DNA from: Circinella minor
Lineage: Eukaryota > Mucoromycota > Mucoromycetes > Mucorales > Lichtheimiaceae
DNA: 64,000 nucleotides
Reading direction: 5' to 3'
Assembly (NCBI GenBank): GCA_016758965.1
Contig: JAEPRB010000027.1
Coordinates: 1 to 64,000 of the forward strand
The notes below the pieces were generated by a model. That model was not told where the DNA came from and ran no database searches. It was given only the letters and a program-made list of their open reading frames with translations. The first letter of the stretch is position 1; every line of letters begins with the position of its first letter. This document shows, in pieces, positions 62,222-64,000 of the stretch. The translations under genes and the position numbers were made by a program.

Positions 62222-63850
62222 TTAATCTTTTTTCTTTTTATTTCCAATACCCATCACTTTTACAGGTCGATTGGTATAAACAGGATGTAATTGACGTTCA
62301 ATATAACTACTAAATGTACTATCAGAAGTACCATAAAAAGTATGTCCTTGAGCAGCAATCATAGCATCCACCATAGGAATTAAATAAGATTCAAGTTTTA
62401 CTTTTTCTTCTGCGACTTGAATTCGTTTTAAATCACGTATTTCTTTAGAAAAATCGGATAATACAAAAACACATGGAAAAGTAGCAAAAATCTTGCGTAA
62501 TAATGGATTGGTTCTTGGTGAAGGTGCATCTGTAGCAATATAAATAACTGTTTTTTGAAATCGTTCATTAATAGAATCCATAGGTAAAATAGGTTCACAT
62601 GATCTTGTTAATCCTAAAGGAGGTCCTTGACCTAATTTTTCTTGAATATCAGGTGGATGATTGACTTGAATAGGTTTATTTAAATCTTCATTAATAGGTT
62701 TAAATTTACGTAATTGTCGAACTTCATAACCATCATTTTCTTGTCGATCTTGATCATGTTTGTATTCTTCATAAGCAGCTACTTGATCCACTGTTAAATC
62801 CGTAAATGTATCCACTAATTTATGATAAATATCATCCACGTGAATCGATGCTCTGACTTTAAACAAACCATCCCCTACACGAATATGTAAACCAACAAAT
62901 TGATCCATGCCACCTAATTGTCGGACCACACGTGCTGATGTTTCTGCTAAGATAGGATTTCGGAAAATCATTTCGGATCGGAACGTTCTTAATAATTCGG
63001 CATGTTCCAATGTTTGTGCAAGTACTCGATAAGTACCAAAAACAGATCCAAAATGTAATACTTTGTTATCAATAGCTTCTAATGTAGCTAAATCAATTCG
63101 ATTCACAAATTTAGCAAGGGGTGTAGCAGAATCAGGTTTATCATACACACGGAATTCATAAGGTGACATATCTTTCATATAATAAATATCACGGGTATCC
63201 ACTTGTAATGTATTTAAAATCCATTCTGTTGATAAATCTTGTCGAAAAATAATGCGTACATTATCTTGAATTCCTTTGGTTAAATCATAAAAGAATGACC
63301 AGGGTACTTGCGTCCAGCGAAAGTAATTGAGACATTCAGAAGGTAAAGGTTCATCAGGTCCTAATTGAGGACAATGTTCAAGTCCTCTTTTTGTTTGTAA
63401 TAATAAACGTTCATACATTTTATCATAACGTAACCAAGGCATGGCTGGATTACCCAAAAAGACAGGAGGTAATAATAAAGTACGATTTAAATAAGAAGCT
63501 AATAAAAGTGCATTTTCAAGTTCGATACGTTGATTGTGAAATCCAGAATGAGGTAAATAAGTAATAAACTTTTCTTCAGGTTCAGGTTGGTGAAGTGTAA
63601 ATGGTTTTGGATAGATGACGGGAATAGCATCATTGTCCAGCAATGGTGTTGTATCTGGATGTTGTTGTTGCTGTTTTAAATGATGTTGTTGATCTGATTG
63701 TTGTTGTTGTTGTTGTTGTTGTTGTGATGAAGAAGAAGAATGCAAAGATGAAATAGTGTTGGATGAATGACGACTTGAAAAAAAAAGAATGAAAAAAATA
63801 ATACAGCCGACGGCAATCAATGCGATCCGCCGCCGAGGATTGAGTGACAT
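62222..63850 (-). CDS. Type II membrane O-fucosyltransferase-like glycosyltransferase
   Basis: Likely Golgi/ER enzyme transferring fucose (or another sugar) from a nucleotide donor to protein. Intronless, 542 aa. A short basic tail (MSLNPRRR) precedes a signal-anchor helix at about 9-25 (IALIAVGCIIFFILFF), a Ser/Gln-rich stem including poly-Gln (63695-63725), then the GDP-fucose protein O-fucosyltransferase fold (PF10250-like): HSGFHNQRIELENALLLAS (HNQR substrate-binding region), YLNRTLLLPPVFLG, and the family-typical GLHIRVGDGLF (HxRxGD). Late motifs YIATDAPSP and FSKEIRDLK, then MIAAQGHTFYGTSDSTFSSYI, match the C-terminal GDP-sugar region. Ends in a Lys-rich KKKKD, which could act as a retrieval-like signal only if exposed to the cytosol, which a type II topology does not allow. 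Donor specificity is not proven. Confidence 0.88.
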   Translation of the reverse strand: MSLNPRRRIALIAVGCIIFFILFFSSRHSSNTISSLHSSSSSQQQQQQQQQSDQQHHLKQQQQHPDTTPLLDNDAIPVIYPKPFTLHQPEPEEKFITYLPHSGFHNQRIELENALLLASYLNRTLLLPPVFLGNPAMPWLRYDKMYERLLLQTKRGLEHCPQLGPDEPLPSECLNYFRWTQVPWSFFYDLTKGIQDNVRIIFRQDLSTEWILNTLQVDTRDIYYMKDMSPYEFRVYDKPDSATPLAKFVNRIDLATLEAIDNKVLHFGSVFGTYRVLAQTLEHAELLRTFRSEMIFRNPILAETSARVVRQLGGMDQFVGLHIRVGDGLFKVRASIHVDDIYHKLVDTFTDLTVDQVAAYEEYKHDQDRQENDGYEVRQLRKFKPINEDLNKPIQVNHPPDIQEKLGQGPPLGLTRSCEPILPMDSINERFQKTVIYIATDAPSPRTNPLLRKIFATFPCVFVLSDFSKEIRDLKRIQVAEEKVKLESYLIPMVDAMIAAQGHTFYGTSDSTFSSYIERQLHPVYTNRPVKVMGIGNKKKKD

Positions 63851-63946
63851 TTTATAAATATATATTTATATATATGTGTGAAAGTGAATGTATTATGAAT
63901 ATTGGGTATTGATTAGTTTTATTGTGGCGGAAAAGAATACATCAAC

Positions 63947-63977
<31 letters not shown>

Positions 63978-64000
63978 TCCCCGCACCAAAAAAAAAAGAG
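63851..64000. other. Upstream of the glycosyltransferase; poly-A tract at the window edge
   Basis: Short promoter region with a poly-A run at about 63948-63975. No gene seen. Confidence 0.6.

Overview
The window is nuclear DNA of an early-diverging fungus, most likely Mucorales (Mucoromycota). The pointers are: very AT-rich intergenic DNA with long poly-A/poly-T tracts, short GT-AG introns (about 50-150 bp) with CTAAT/CTAAC-like branch sites, Gln/Asn/His-rich tracts in regulatory proteins, and clear fungal housekeeping genes. The exact genus cannot be fixed from the sequence alone. All family assignments are from reading motifs; no database search was run.

Left block (about 0.8-16.5 kb) is conserved. 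It holds a many-exon DOP1/Dopey trafficking gene (minus), succinate dehydrogenase cytochrome b subunit SDH3 (minus) divergent from a MYST histone acetyltransferase ESA1 (plus), and a four-exon MATE transporter (plus).

The middle (about 16.5-36 kb) is an accessory, transposon-rich island. It starts with degenerate tandem repeats and gene remnants. Next come a 595-bp element with 34-bp inverted ends (20374-20968) and then a 9.05-kb element (20984-30030) with about 370-bp terminal inverted repeats flanked by TA. The large element carries broken pieces of two host genes, FCP1 CTD phosphatase on the left and a PMCA-type Ca2+-ATPase on the right. It also has a 428-bp tandem array, a broken transposase-like gene, and one apparently intact seven-exon gene of 559 codons with a possible PD-(D/E)XK nuclease signature. 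Its terminal repeats have grown to include part of the FCP1 fragment, so the ends appear to have been remodelled after gene capture. A 159-bp pogo-like MITE sits 40 bp beyond its right end. Then follow a frameshifted adenylate-forming (NRPS-like/AMP-binding) pseudogene and an MCT-type MFS transporter that is intact apart from one off-by-one splice junction.

The right block (39-64 kb) returns to ordinary genes: a small secreted Kre9/Knh1-type GPI-anchored protein, a KIN1/MARK-like kinase with C-terminal KA1-like region, a small unknown protein with a VRF/YSADEYDR motif, a three-finger C2H2 protein, a LONRF-type double-RING plus LON-domain protein, and a type II membrane O-fucosyltransferase-like protein. 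Between 49.8 and 53.7 kb two copies of a roughly 400-bp segment flank 3 kb of gene remnants. Most of 36-39, 40.5-44.6 and 52-57 kb is AT-rich DNA in which no gene is visible.
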